Shown: positions 1-6,115, counted from the first letter of the stretch. The stretch is DNA of 14,131 nt from Syntrophaceae bacterium UBA2192 (GCA_002327315.1 DCVI01000064.1:1-14131); one strand, 5' to 3'. Program-made: numbers and translations. The notes: generated by a model not told the origin, from the letters alone.

Positions 1-3
1 GGG

Positions 4-921
4 TTACCCACTTGAAATGAGAAAGAACCCTTTTTTTGCTTCTTGTGTGTTGCCGACTTCTTGGTGAAACCACATTGTCTGTGGAACAATTCCTTCCATT
101 ACTTCAGAAAGGAAACGTTTAAGCCGAGGTTGATTCTTGCCCTCTTTTCCCCACCATATTCTTTTATCACGGTCCAGATCTTCGAATTTATTCTTAGATA
201 CTCGCCAATACATACCCTTTGGCGGACCTATTATAATGCGTCCAGACGGCGTTTTAATCTCGTAAGTCCCTGCAGAATAGTAGTTCCTCGCAGATAGATC
301 GCCAGACGTCCACGGCCCTCTAGGGTCATTATCGATATTTTTATAGCTTATATTATGTCCTTCCTGTCTCGGAAGCAGATTGCGTGACCACTTCTCCTTG
401 TTTTTCGCAAATAGCAGTATATGGTCATGCATATCTGACAGATGTCGGGCCGTACTTTTCGGTGAAAAGATCTTCTGCCAGATAACGTTTGCCACAAAAT
501 TTTCCCTTCCATAAATCTCATCCATAAGAACTTTAAGGTAATGACATTCATTATCGTCAATGGATACCCAAATTGCACCATCTTCGCATAACAGCCTCTG
601 CAGAAGGCTCAATCTATCTCTCATCATAGATAGCCATATAGAATGCTCCAAGCCATCTTCGTAGTGATCCCACGCAGAACCGGTATTGTAGGGCGGATCA
701 ATATAAATACATTTTATCTTCCCGGTAAACTCTTGCTCCAGCGACTTGAGGGCAAGCAGGTTGTCGCCGAAGATGAGGCGGTTGTCGAAGATGTCCTTAT
801 CCGTCATTCTGTGCGGCGCGTGATAGGTCTTCTCCGGATCCTCCAGCAGAATCCGCGGCTCCAGCCTCGGCCGGTTTTCCTTACCAATCCATGTAAGTTC
901 GAGTCTATTTTTGTCGGCCAT
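4..921 (-). CDS. Site-specific DNA methyltransferase (type III Mod-like, beta class), C-terminus lost or frameshifted
   Basis: DNA N6-adenine or N4-cytosine methyltransferase, the modification component of a restriction or defence locus. Seen: catalytic motif IV DPPYNTG at residues 75-81, preceded by FGDNLLALKSL (51-61), which is typical of type III Mod proteins and relatives. In the beta class the SAM-binding FxGxG motif lies C-terminal to DPPY. It is absent here, because the ORF stops at residue 305 right after the conserved-looking EVGNTQEAKK. Full-length relatives usually exceed 400-500 residues. The stop (TAA, 4-6) follows an A7 run on the coding strand (31-37). Both alternative frames remain open to the window edge, so a frameshift, slippage site or sequencing error is likely, and the protein as read should be inactive. 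Start ATG at 921 has AGGAAAG about 11 nt upstream. It is last of the four-gene operon, 91 bp after the preceding gene. GC is about 40% for most of the gene but about 57% in the first 65 codons. Confidence 0.88.
   Translation of the reverse strand: MADKNRLELTWIGKENRPRLEPRILLEDPEKTYHAPHRMTDKDIFDNRLIFGDNLLALKSLEQEFTGKIKCIYIDPPYNTGSAWDHYEDGLEHSIWLSMMRDRLSLLQRLLCEDGAIWVSIDDNECHYLKVLMDEIYGRENFVANVIWQKIFSPKSTARHLSDMHDHILLFAKNKEKWSRNLLPRQEGHNISYKNIDNDPRGPWTSGDLSARNYYSAGTYEIKTPSGRIIIGPPKGMYWRVSKNKFEDLDRDKRIWWGKEGKNQPRLKRFLSEVMEGIVPQTMWFHQEVGNTQEAKKGFFLISSG
31..37 (-). other. A7 homopolymer at the methyltransferase frame break
   Basis: On the coding (minus) strand seven A residues are followed by GGG, read as GCA AAA AAA GGG. 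This fits the X XXY YYZ pattern of a -1 slippery site (A AAA AAG after slipping). Zero frame reaches TAA eight codons later. The -1 frame (K-K-R-V-L-S-H-F) and the +1 frame are both open to the window edge. Phase variation by slipped-strand mispairing, programmed frameshifting and a homopolymer sequencing error cannot be told apart from this sequence. Confidence 0.5.
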
Positions 922-970
922 GCGTCAATAACTTTCCTGATTCAGAGATATGCGCGTTTTGGAATTCTGC

Positions 971-1002
971 GACAGACGCGGGCAATGCGAATCCCGCCTG
1001 TC
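971..1002. repeat. Imperfect inverted repeat between operon genes
   Basis: GACAGACGCGGG (971-982) pairs with CCCGCCTGTC (993-1002), with a 2-nt bulge and a 10-nt loop. It lies in the only sizeable gap of the defence operon, between the 255-aa gene and the methyltransferase. No T-run follows on either strand, so it is not a classical terminator. An mRNA-stabilising or processing hairpin is possible. Confidence 0.35.
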
Positions 1003-1012
1003 GTTTCAAGAT

Positions 1013-1780
1013 CTATTCGGCCTTCTTGAACAATTTTCGCAAAAACGATCTTTGTTCTTTTGCCTTCTCCCGCCAGGGCGTGAATTCCTCCGGCAGCAGG
1101 GCCACCACATCATTACCCTTCATGCTGAATAAATCATGGGTCAAATCGAGCTGTTGAACGACATCGATAAAGCGCATCAGGGCGCCGGGCTTTCGTTCGG
1201 TCGTCCCGGTGCCTCTTTTTGCCCGCCCCGTTTTGGGGTCGTAATAGAGAATGGTCGCCGCGTCGATGACGCCGCGGTTCGTGAACAGGGCCTGGCGGGA
1301 TGTGAGCTCTATAAAGAAATGATTTGTCTGGTGTATGGGACCATAAAGGAGAAGTGCCGCATTGTCTCCATGCAGCTTGTAGGCATAATAAGGTCCCAGA
1401 AGAAGATGCCGATTGAACCGTCTAAAATCCAGGTCAAGGATGTATCGATAATGGGGCCCCGGCGCCCGCCTGCCGTATTTATTCACGGGACAGGTATAGT
1501 CGAAATAAAACAAAGTGAGCCAACTCCAGAGACCCACCTGCTGCTCGATCTGGGAGTGGGGCAGAAGCCGGAGTAAATCATTGAGATACTTGCCAATAGC
1601 CAGTTTGTTCTGGAAGGTCCTCGCCTCTAAAGATATTTCCAGAGGGACTCTTGCGGAGCACCAGGGGTCGACAAGCAACTCCTGCGGGGGCTTGCGCTGG
1701 GCGCCGCTTCGCAGTTCATCGAGATAGTCCCGGTAAAGTGCAATTCCTTTGTCGTTGAGTATTCTCAGTTGACTATTCAT
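1013..1780 (-). CDS. Defence-locus protein, resembles DUF6339 family
   Basis: Function unknown. The protein has 255 residues from the ATG at 1780; a TTG two codons upstream (1786) would overlap the previous stop and is also possible. Seen: a conserved-looking core LWSWLTLFYFDYTCP near residues 84-98, then a basic/aromatic segment with YRYILDLDFRRFNRHLLLGPY, a helical middle, and a C-terminus rich in Lys/Arg. There is no signal peptide or membrane helix. The pattern matches, from memory, proteins named DUF6339 that sit beside GHKL ATPases and site-specific methyltransferases in defence islands; I could not verify this by search. Its start lies at the end of the preceding gene with no separate Shine-Dalgarno site, which suggests translational coupling. 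No nuclease or helicase motif is visible, so an adaptor or structural role in the complex is an inference only. Confidence 0.7.
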   Translation of the reverse strand: MNSQLRILNDKGIALYRDYLDELRSGAQRKPPQELLVDPWCSARVPLEISLEARTFQNKLAIGKYLNDLLRLLPHSQIEQQVGLWSWLTLFYFDYTCPVNKYGRRAPGPHYRYILDLDFRRFNRHLLLGPYYAYKLHGDNAALLLYGPIHQTNHFFIELTSRQALFTNRGVIDAATILYYDPKTGRAKRGTGTTERKPGALMRFIDVVQQLDLTHDLFSMKGNDVVALLPEEFTPWREKAKEQRSFLRKLFKKAE

Positions 1781-1782
1781 GG

Positions 1783-2553
1783 TCAATCAGCCGACTGGTG
1801 GTTTTGAATGAAACGTTCGACAACGTGCTGCGAGGCACAAAACGCCTCTATGGCATCGTCGATCCATCGCCCTTTATCCAGGACGATCTGTTCCTCCCCT
1901 CCCGATGGGGGCAGGGTCTTTCGGACCATGAGACCGATGGCAAACCTAAGCCAGAGGCTCATCCAGTCATCGGGATCCGTGTCCGGATCCGTGTGATCTT
2001 CTTCGATAACGATATGATGGAGAATCTGTCGAACCACTTCGGGGTAGACTAACGCCTGGAAAGATTCATCAGCACGGGCGATTTCCCGGATATTGTCGAT
2101 CCGATTGTTCAAAAGTAGGCTTGGCCATTCGCTATCCAGATCCAGCCGCCAGATCGAGTGCCCCAAGTCGGCAAATTCGACAGGTAACAGGCATTGCTTG
2201 CTCGCGTCCTCATCTTCCGAACGCCTGGCAATGACGCGATCCGCTACGGCAATAATACGACCCTTCCCGTCGACGATCTTTACTCTAAACATGACATGGG
2301 CACCGGAATCCAACCCCTCGAGGGATTGCCCTCTGGGCAGACGAGGCTGGGCCACAGTGCCGCAGGCGAATCTTCTCAGATAGGTCCTTCGGTAGGCCTC
2401 TATATATATCTTTGCATCGAAAGGAAGCGACAGATTTTCCATATCAAGCCCTGCATCGAATGCGAGGCTTGCATCCGGCGTTGCATACAGGAAGATATTC
2501 AATCGAGTACGTGAAATTCTTTTACGGCCCGTGAAATTAAACCGGCGGATCAT
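1783..2553 (-). CDS. Conserved-type hypothetical protein of the GHKL-ATPase/methylase operon
   Basis: Not a family I can name. A 256-residue soluble protein beginning MIRRFNFTGRKRI, with a basic N-terminus followed by a beta-rich half (residues about 15-130: VMFRVKIVDGKGRIIAVADRVIA, then SIWRLDLDSEWPSLLLN). The C-terminal half is acidic and helical, with a run of Asp (DHTDPDTDPDDW) near residue 190. No signal peptide, membrane segment, zinc-binding Cys/His set or nucleotide-binding loop is seen. Its ATG overlaps the stop of the GHKL ATPase gene by four bases (ATGA, 2550-2553), and the next gene begins at its own stop, so it should be made in proportion to both. The basic start and paired beta region could suit nucleic-acid or partner binding, which is speculative. 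GC is about 52%, similar to its operon neighbours and lower than the core genes to the right. Confidence 0.75.
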   Translation of the reverse strand: MIRRFNFTGRKRISRTRLNIFLYATPDASLAFDAGLDMENLSLPFDAKIYIEAYRRTYLRRFACGTVAQPRLPRGQSLEGLDSGAHVMFRVKIVDGKGRIIAVADRVIARRSEDEDASKQCLLPVEFADLGHSIWRLDLDSEWPSLLLNNRIDNIREIARADESFQALVYPEVVRQILHHIVIEEDHTDPDTDPDDWMSLWLRFAIGLMVRKTLPPSGGEEQIVLDKGRWIDDAIEAFCASQHVVERFIQNHQSAD

Positions 2554-4451
2554 GGGTTTTTATCCTGAGGCGTTATGATCTTGATTTTCAAGTCGCGATT
2601 CAAGTCAAACCCCGTAATCGTCAATTGAAAGTCCGGCTGTTCGGTTGTGACCTTCATGCCGTTCGGTTGCACGATGCGGTACGTAAGCCCCACCCCTTCA
2701 ATGCTTATGGGAACTTTCTCCAGATCAAAATCGTAGGGTCTGTAAAGCCGGAAGGGATTCCCCTGTCGAACATCGTAAGCCATTTCCATCTCTATGGTTC
2801 GGGGATAGACTTTTGCTTCGGGATGCAGGGAGAGCCGGAATCCGCCTTTGACTCGACTAAGCAGCAATCTAGGCGGTGTTCCTGTCGGAGTATCGGCGCC
2901 ACCCAAGGAGCCCACACCAGGGCCGTCCTTCGGTACTTTGCGATCCGTTTTCGTCTCTTTTCCCAGGTCAAGATCGACGTAAAATAGATCCCGGAGTAGT
3001 TTCGTATCTCTGCCCTCGGCCGGCATGGAATGGATACGGATCATTTCGCGGGGGCTGTTCTTTACGAAGCGAAGGCATGCCGGTCCCAGATTGTAGCGGT
3101 TTTTAAATTTTGGGGAGCGCTCCTGCCATTCCGTGTGGGCAGGGTTTTCAGAGTCGCCGAGAAGCCTTGACAAAGGCCTGTCAGCAACCGATACGATCAC
3201 CCGCATTCCCTTCTGGCGCTGCGAAGATACCCCGGTGACCGTAATCCCATCGCGGATGAAATAGTCTTCTCCTTTGTCGATCAGTGCATCTCGTTCCAGG
3301 AAAAGCTTGAAGTGGGAGTGCTCGATCTCCTTCTTTTTCGGCTCTACCCAGAGAGGCAGATAATAGGCAAGCCTCTCTCCCGCCTCGAATCTGCTTCGCA
3401 GGTTTTGGAGCTGCGCGGTTTCGAAGAGGGCTTCATCCCACTTGGGCGCACGGCCTTCAGACGGCTCCTTGAGCCGTTCAAAGGCCCCATCGGGCTGCGA
3501 TAAGCACCACTTTGCAAACTCAAGACGCCGGATCAGTGCCTTTCGATCGTGCCAATCGGTTCCGTCAATATAGGTGAGAAGGGTTTTTTCATCCAGCACC
3601 TGCTGATTGGCGCCGGCGGCTACGATAACGACAAGATCACCGGAGAGAAGGGGGAAAAAATACTGATTGATGACCGAGCGAATCACGGACTCGATCTCGA
3701 TTTCCTCATCGGGATAGGGAATGATCACCGACAGGCCGGGTTCACCGTTGCGGCGGATCGAGAAATCACGGCAGAACCGATCGATATGCTCGGGATCCTC
3801 GACAGGAAGGGCAAAGTCGTCCTCGAACCTGCCGAAATAGCCGTATGGTGCATATCGTTGGCCGTTAGCCCGGTGAATTTTGAGGACGGATTGGCCCATC
3901 AGGAGGCGTCGGGTTTCATTTTGCCGGACGGTCAGGCCAAAAAAAGAGTTAATTCGGGATGCGGCTTGAAAGACCGTCTTCCCCAGACCCCATCGCCCCC
4001 TGGTTGTAGTGCCTTCCACGGCTCGGCCGATGTTGCGCCAGAAATAATAGAAATCGTTTTTCGTCTCTGCATCGTCCTGGTTGCCGTCGTCTCGGAAGTC
4101 ACCGGCAAGGCCCCTGGTGCCGAAGTCCTCGATGAGGAGGAAGTCCATCGGGCGCTCGTAGTCAATTCCATTTGTGAGTCCACTTTCCTTAGCATCGAGA
4201 TGCTCACGAAGACCGCGAAGGTAGCGCTCCGTCGCGTCAGCATCAAGCCTTTGATCAGGTGAAGAGAAGGTAATAACGATCTTAACCTGTTGACCGGGTG
4301 TACCCGCATCGAGTGAATTCTGGATGGCCTCTCTTATTACGGCATCGGAGAGACTCCCCAAGATCTCGGTGGAGAAAAATTCTCCCTCAATGGGGTCTAC
4401 ATTGATCTCGCCCCGGGACATTTGGCGGAAATTCCAGGTCGGTTGTTTCAT
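2550..4451 (-). CDS. GHKL-type (Hsp90/MutL/MORC-like) ATPase of a defence-type operon
   Basis: ATP-binding protein of 633 residues with an N-terminal GHKL (Bergerat-fold) ATPase domain. Seen, numbering from the ATG at 4451: N-box REAIQNSLDA (40-49) with the expected Glu41 and Asn45; G1-like DFGTRGL (109-115); G2 lid GRWGLGKTVFQ (152-162). The second half lacks an obvious catalytic motif; it is probably the transducer and a partner-binding region. ATP-driven dimer closure is known for this superfamily, and MORC/MutL-like members occur in bacterial restriction-modification and phage-defence loci. An upstream TTG at 4481 would add ten residues, but ATG 4451 gives MKQPTWNFRQMSRGE, which matches how I recall relatives starting. 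First gene of the operon, followed with a 4-bp overlap. It could be the sensor or motor that works with the methyltransferase. Confidence 0.85.
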   Translation of the reverse strand: MKQPTWNFRQMSRGEINVDPIEGEFFSTEILGSLSDAVIREAIQNSLDAGTPGQQVKIVITFSSPDQRLDADATERYLRGLREHLDAKESGLTNGIDYERPMDFLLIEDFGTRGLAGDFRDDGNQDDAETKNDFYYFWRNIGRAVEGTTTRGRWGLGKTVFQAASRINSFFGLTVRQNETRRLLMGQSVLKIHRANGQRYAPYGYFGRFEDDFALPVEDPEHIDRFCRDFSIRRNGEPGLSVIIPYPDEEIEIESVIRSVINQYFFPLLSGDLVVIVAAGANQQVLDEKTLLTYIDGTDWHDRKALIRRLEFAKWCLSQPDGAFERLKEPSEGRAPKWDEALFETAQLQNLRSRFEAGERLAYYLPLWVEPKKKEIEHSHFKLFLERDALIDKGEDYFIRDGITVTGVSSQRQKGMRVIVSVADRPLSRLLGDSENPAHTEWQERSPKFKNRYNLGPACLRFVKNSPREMIRIHSMPAEGRDTKLLRDLFYVDLDLGKETKTDRKVPKDGPGVGSLGGADTPTGTPPRLLLSRVKGGFRLSLHPEAKVYPRTIEMEMAYDVRQGNPFRLYRPYDFDLEKVPISIEGVGLTYRIVQPNGMKVTTEQPDFQLTITGFDLNRDLKIKIITPQDKNP

Positions 4452-4523
4452 GGAAATGCGTCCGGATGACCCTGTGATCAATATGATTCAGAAAGTTCAG
4501 GGCTGAGCGTATCAAATTACCAT

Positions 4524-4565
4524 AAAAAAGCCCGATGAGGAACACGCACTCCCTATACGGGCTTT
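4524..4565 (-). terminator. Rho-independent terminator (minus strand)
   Basis: Perfect 8-bp stem AAAGCCCG/CGGGCTTT (arms at 4558-4565 and 4527-4534), with an extra inner GGAG/TTCC pairing, followed on the minus strand by a run of six T. It could end the MNT-HEPN-HicB transcript, or act as an attenuator or small-RNA terminator in front of the ATPase gene. Confidence 0.75.
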
Positions 4566-4650
4566 CTGGTTTCTATCCGGTCGGCAAGGTTCCCTCTCGC
4601 ATCGTGGACGGGAAAGGGTTGGTTGACTGGATCCGGGTGACGCCGTTGTC
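4525..4650 (-). ncRNA. Candidate small RNA or attenuated leader
   Basis: A TTGACA promoter candidate at 4657-4685 and the T-tailed terminator at 4524-4565 enclose about 125 nt with no ORF, upstream of and co-directional with the defence operon. It matches no RNA family I know. A TTCCC/GGGAA pairing lies in the 5' half. Either it is a discrete small RNA or a leader whose terminator controls readthrough into the ATPase gene. This rests on promoter plus terminator only. Confidence 0.3.
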
Positions 4651-4656
4651 GGGAAA

Positions 4657-4685
4657 GAGATAAGTCTAAGGCTTCATTGTGTCAA
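4657..4685 (-). promoter_or_regulatory. Sigma70-type promoter candidate
   Basis: Consensus -35 TTGACA (complement of 4680-4685), a 17-nt spacer and a weak -10 TATCTC (complement of 4657-4662). Oriented toward the defence operon. The poor -10 and the ACGTGTCC motif cluster just upstream would fit an activator-dependent promoter, an inference. Confidence 0.4.
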
Positions 4686-4707
4686 GGAAATATTAGACCG
4701 GACCGCT

Positions 4708-4770
4708 TGGACGTGTCCATTAATTGCCATTTTTTGGACACGTTCCAGGCACGTGTCCACGCCGTGGACA
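4708..4770. promoter_or_regulatory. Cluster of ACGTGTCC motifs and palindromes, possible operator
   Basis: Within 63 bp: TGGAC-GT-GTCCA (4708-4719, 5-bp arms), an inverted copy GGACACGT (4736-4743), ACGTGTCCA again (4751-4759), and TGTCCAC-GCC-GTGGACA (4754-4770, perfect 7-bp arms). The two direct copies are 40 bp apart, near four helical turns. The cluster lies 23-90 bp upstream of the TTGACA box. A regulator site or an end of a palindromic element are the two readings. Confidence 0.45.
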
Positions 4771-4806
4771 AGACCCGTCTTGCCCTGAATGCACTGAGGA
4801 TATCTG

Positions 4807-5031
4807 CTATTCGCTTACCTTCCGGGGTTTTTCGGGCTCATGTCCCTGCTCGCGGCAAAGTTCCAGATAATCGTCGACGGCCTCCTCGAAGGCTTTCCTC
4901 AACGATGCCACATCCGTACCTTCGTAACTGACCAACGCACGGATGAATTCCACCTTGCCGTGGAAGACCCGGTCATCGTCGTTGTAATGCACGGAACCGA
5001 AGCAGTCCTTATAGTTCATCAGGTCTTTCAT
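4807..5031 (-). CDS. HicB-like antitoxin domain protein, truncated
   Basis: HicB antitoxins bind the HicA RNase toxin through a partial RNase-H-like fold and repress their operon through a C-terminal ribbon-helix-helix or HTH domain. Seen: 74 residues matching the HicB N-terminal fold (GSVHYNDDDRVFHGKVEFI, then VSYEGTDVASLRKAFEEAVDDYLELC). The protein stops at PEKPRKVSE, where relatives of about 110 residues continue into the DNA-binding segment, so that segment is missing. No HicA gene lies within 1 kb on either side. The gene is 33 bp after the HEPN gene on the same strand and probably co-transcribed. ATG 5031 is used; an internal ATG at 5019 is also possible, and neither has a strong Shine-Dalgarno site. 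It is probably an orphan remnant, or an antitoxin serving another partner. Confidence 0.78.
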   Translation of the reverse strand: MKDLMNYKDCFGSVHYNDDDRVFHGKVEFIRALVSYEGTDVASLRKAFEEAVDDYLELCREQGHEPEKPRKVSE

Positions 5032-5064
5032 GTTCGACGATCGCTTACAGTGCCTTACGCCGTT

Positions 5065-5505
5065 TCAAATCAGATCGGACCGCGTTTCATTCAGCCAGTC
5101 CTGCACAATCCTTTTCAGCTCTTTAACAAAACCGGTCAGTTCCTCAACATCGCGCGCCGTGACGTTTCCCACATATTGATACTCGGCAATGTTTCTCTTA
5201 TTTCGGCAGGTATCCAGGTATTGTGCATCATCCTTTCGGCTGTTCCCCAGAATCAGAGGCATGGCTTGTATGGTGACGTAGTGATGGCGCGTCCTTTCGG
5301 CACGATAGCCCGATACTAACAACAGAATCGTGCATAGCTTGAGCGCGGCATTATAGGCAATTCCGAATCGCGAGTCCGGGGAGACTGCCTCATTCGCCGC
5401 ATCGGCCAGATCGCGTTCAACGATCGCCAGGAGATTGGCTATTTCTTCCCTGCTCGTCTTGTGAGGTTTGAGCCAGCCGTTATCGGCCCACTGCTTCAAG
5501 CTCAT
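5065..5505 (-). CDS. HEPN-domain protein, toxin-like partner of the adjacent MNT nucleotidyltransferase
   Basis: HEPN proteins paired with MNT nucleotidyltransferases form HepT/MntA-type (type VII) systems, in which the HEPN RNase is silenced by AMPylation of a Tyr. Seen: 146 residues, all-helical, with the signature segment RNKRNIAEYQY (101-111). The classical motif is R-X4-H-X-Y. Here, taking Arg104 as the conserved Arg, the His position is Tyr109 and the modified-Tyr position is Tyr111, so the catalytic His appears replaced. The start chosen is ATG 5505, which has AGGTGG six bases upstream; a GTG at 5514 is in frame too. The gene begins inside the 3' end of the MNT gene (26-bp overlap), so translation is coupled. 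If RNase activity needs that His, this protein may be non-toxic or use another chemistry. Confidence 0.75.
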   Translation of the reverse strand: MSLKQWADNGWLKPHKTSREEIANLLAIVERDLADAANEAVSPDSRFGIAYNAALKLCTILLLVSGYRAERTRHHYVTIQAMPLILGNSRKDDAQYLDTCRNKRNIAEYQYVGNVTARDVEELTGFVKELKRIVQDWLNETRSDLI

Positions 5506-6070
5506 CTTCGCCACCTATGATGAAGAGCTTCGGTTCCCGGAGAACGCTCGTCAGAAAATGATCGCCTTCTTTTTTCCTCCGACGGAACTCCGAGGGAAGA
5601 AGACTATGGGGATTCACCTCTCTGCCGATTCTTTCCGACGTACCGGCGAGTAAAGCCGTCAGTTTCCGAAGACCGAGGTCTCCTACGACCATGAGATCCA
5701 GATCGCTTGCGGCCTTCTCCTCCCCTCTGGCAATAGATCCGTAGACAAAGGCAACGCGGATGTCCGGGTTCTTTTCGAGTGCTTTCTTCAAGACATCGGC
5801 GAGCCCGACCGTTTTCAGGACCATCTTGCGGATCTCCGGATACAGGGGATGGCGCTTGTTGGCTTCGTAGTAGACACGGTTTCCGTCTTTGCGCCTCGTC
5901 ACGAGGTCCAGAGCCTCCAGTTTCTTGAGGTCCTGCTGAATGGTCCCTATGGCGAACCCCGACAGTCTTTCGATTTCTCTCATGTGTGCGGGTCGATCCC
6001 TCAACCCAAAGAGGATTTCGAAGATTCCTGCTCGAATTTGTGAAGAAAGGACCTTTGCCAAGGCATTCAT
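5480..6070 (-). CDS. Winged-helix / MNT nucleotidyltransferase fusion (MntA-like antitoxin)
   Basis: A two-domain protein of 196 residues. Residues 1-85 form an ArsR-like winged helix (REIERLSGFAIGTIQQDLKKLEALDLV, then wing VTRRKDGNRVYYEAN). Residues about 90-196 form a minimal nucleotidyltransferase with the GSIARGEEKAASDLDLMVV signature: Gly111-Ser112 and metal-binding Asp123 and Asp125. MNT partners of HEPN toxins transfer AMP to the toxin; the fused DNA-binding domain suggests that this one also represses its own promoter. ATG 6070 lies just downstream of two palindromes that are the obvious operator. The HEPN gene overlaps its 3' end. The leader is very short and no Shine-Dalgarno site is evident, so a leaderless or near-leaderless mRNA is possible. 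Confidence 0.85.
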   Translation of the reverse strand: MNALAKVLSSQIRAGIFEILFGLRDRPAHMREIERLSGFAIGTIQQDLKKLEALDLVTRRKDGNRVYYEANKRHPLYPEIRKMVLKTVGLADVLKKALEKNPDIRVAFVYGSIARGEEKAASDLDLMVVGDLGLRKLTALLAGTSERIGREVNPHSLLPSEFRRRKKEGDHFLTSVLREPKLFIIGGEDELEAVGR

Positions 6071-6072
6071 GG

Positions 6073-6115
6073 TGTATGCTTATACCATACATTTGTATGT
6101 CAATGCCATACAAAT
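6073..6115. promoter_or_regulatory. Tandem operator palindromes upstream of the wHTH-MNT gene
   Basis: Two copies of TGTATG-N7-CATACA: 6073-6091 (6-bp arms) and 6091-6115 (arms extended to a perfect 9 bp, ATTTGTATG/CATACAAAT). Their centres (6082 and 6103) are 21 bp apart, two helical turns, so two repressor dimers would bind one face of the DNA. The site ends two bases before the MNT ATG. The fused winged helix is the likely ligand. Confidence 0.75.
6079..6087 (-). promoter_or_regulatory. Extended -10 candidate for the MNT-HEPN-HicB operon
   Basis: On the minus strand TGGTATAAG resembles TGnTATAAT and lies inside the proximal palindrome, 9 bp before the ATG codon. A transcript starting here would have almost no leader. 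No -35 box at standard spacing is convincing. Confidence 0.3.

Larger units (their letters stand above)
4452..4806. other. Regulatory intergenic region between the TA cluster and the defence operon
   Basis: No credible ORF in about 350 bp. Reading minus-strand-wise from hicB it holds a cluster of ACGTGTCC-type motifs (4708-4770), a TTGACA promoter candidate (4657-4685) and a hairpin terminator (4524-4565). About 70 bp without clear features remain before the ATPase ATG. Confidence 0.6.

Noticed and set aside
3549..4262. Plus-strand ORF of 237 codons opposite the GHKL ATPase
   Set aside because: No motif or start signal; the opposite strand has N-, G1- and G2-box motifs.
4571..4660. tRNA or known structured RNA
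   Set aside because: No TpsiC-loop GGTTCGA, no acceptor stem, and no match to SRP, 6S or tmRNA features that I recognise.
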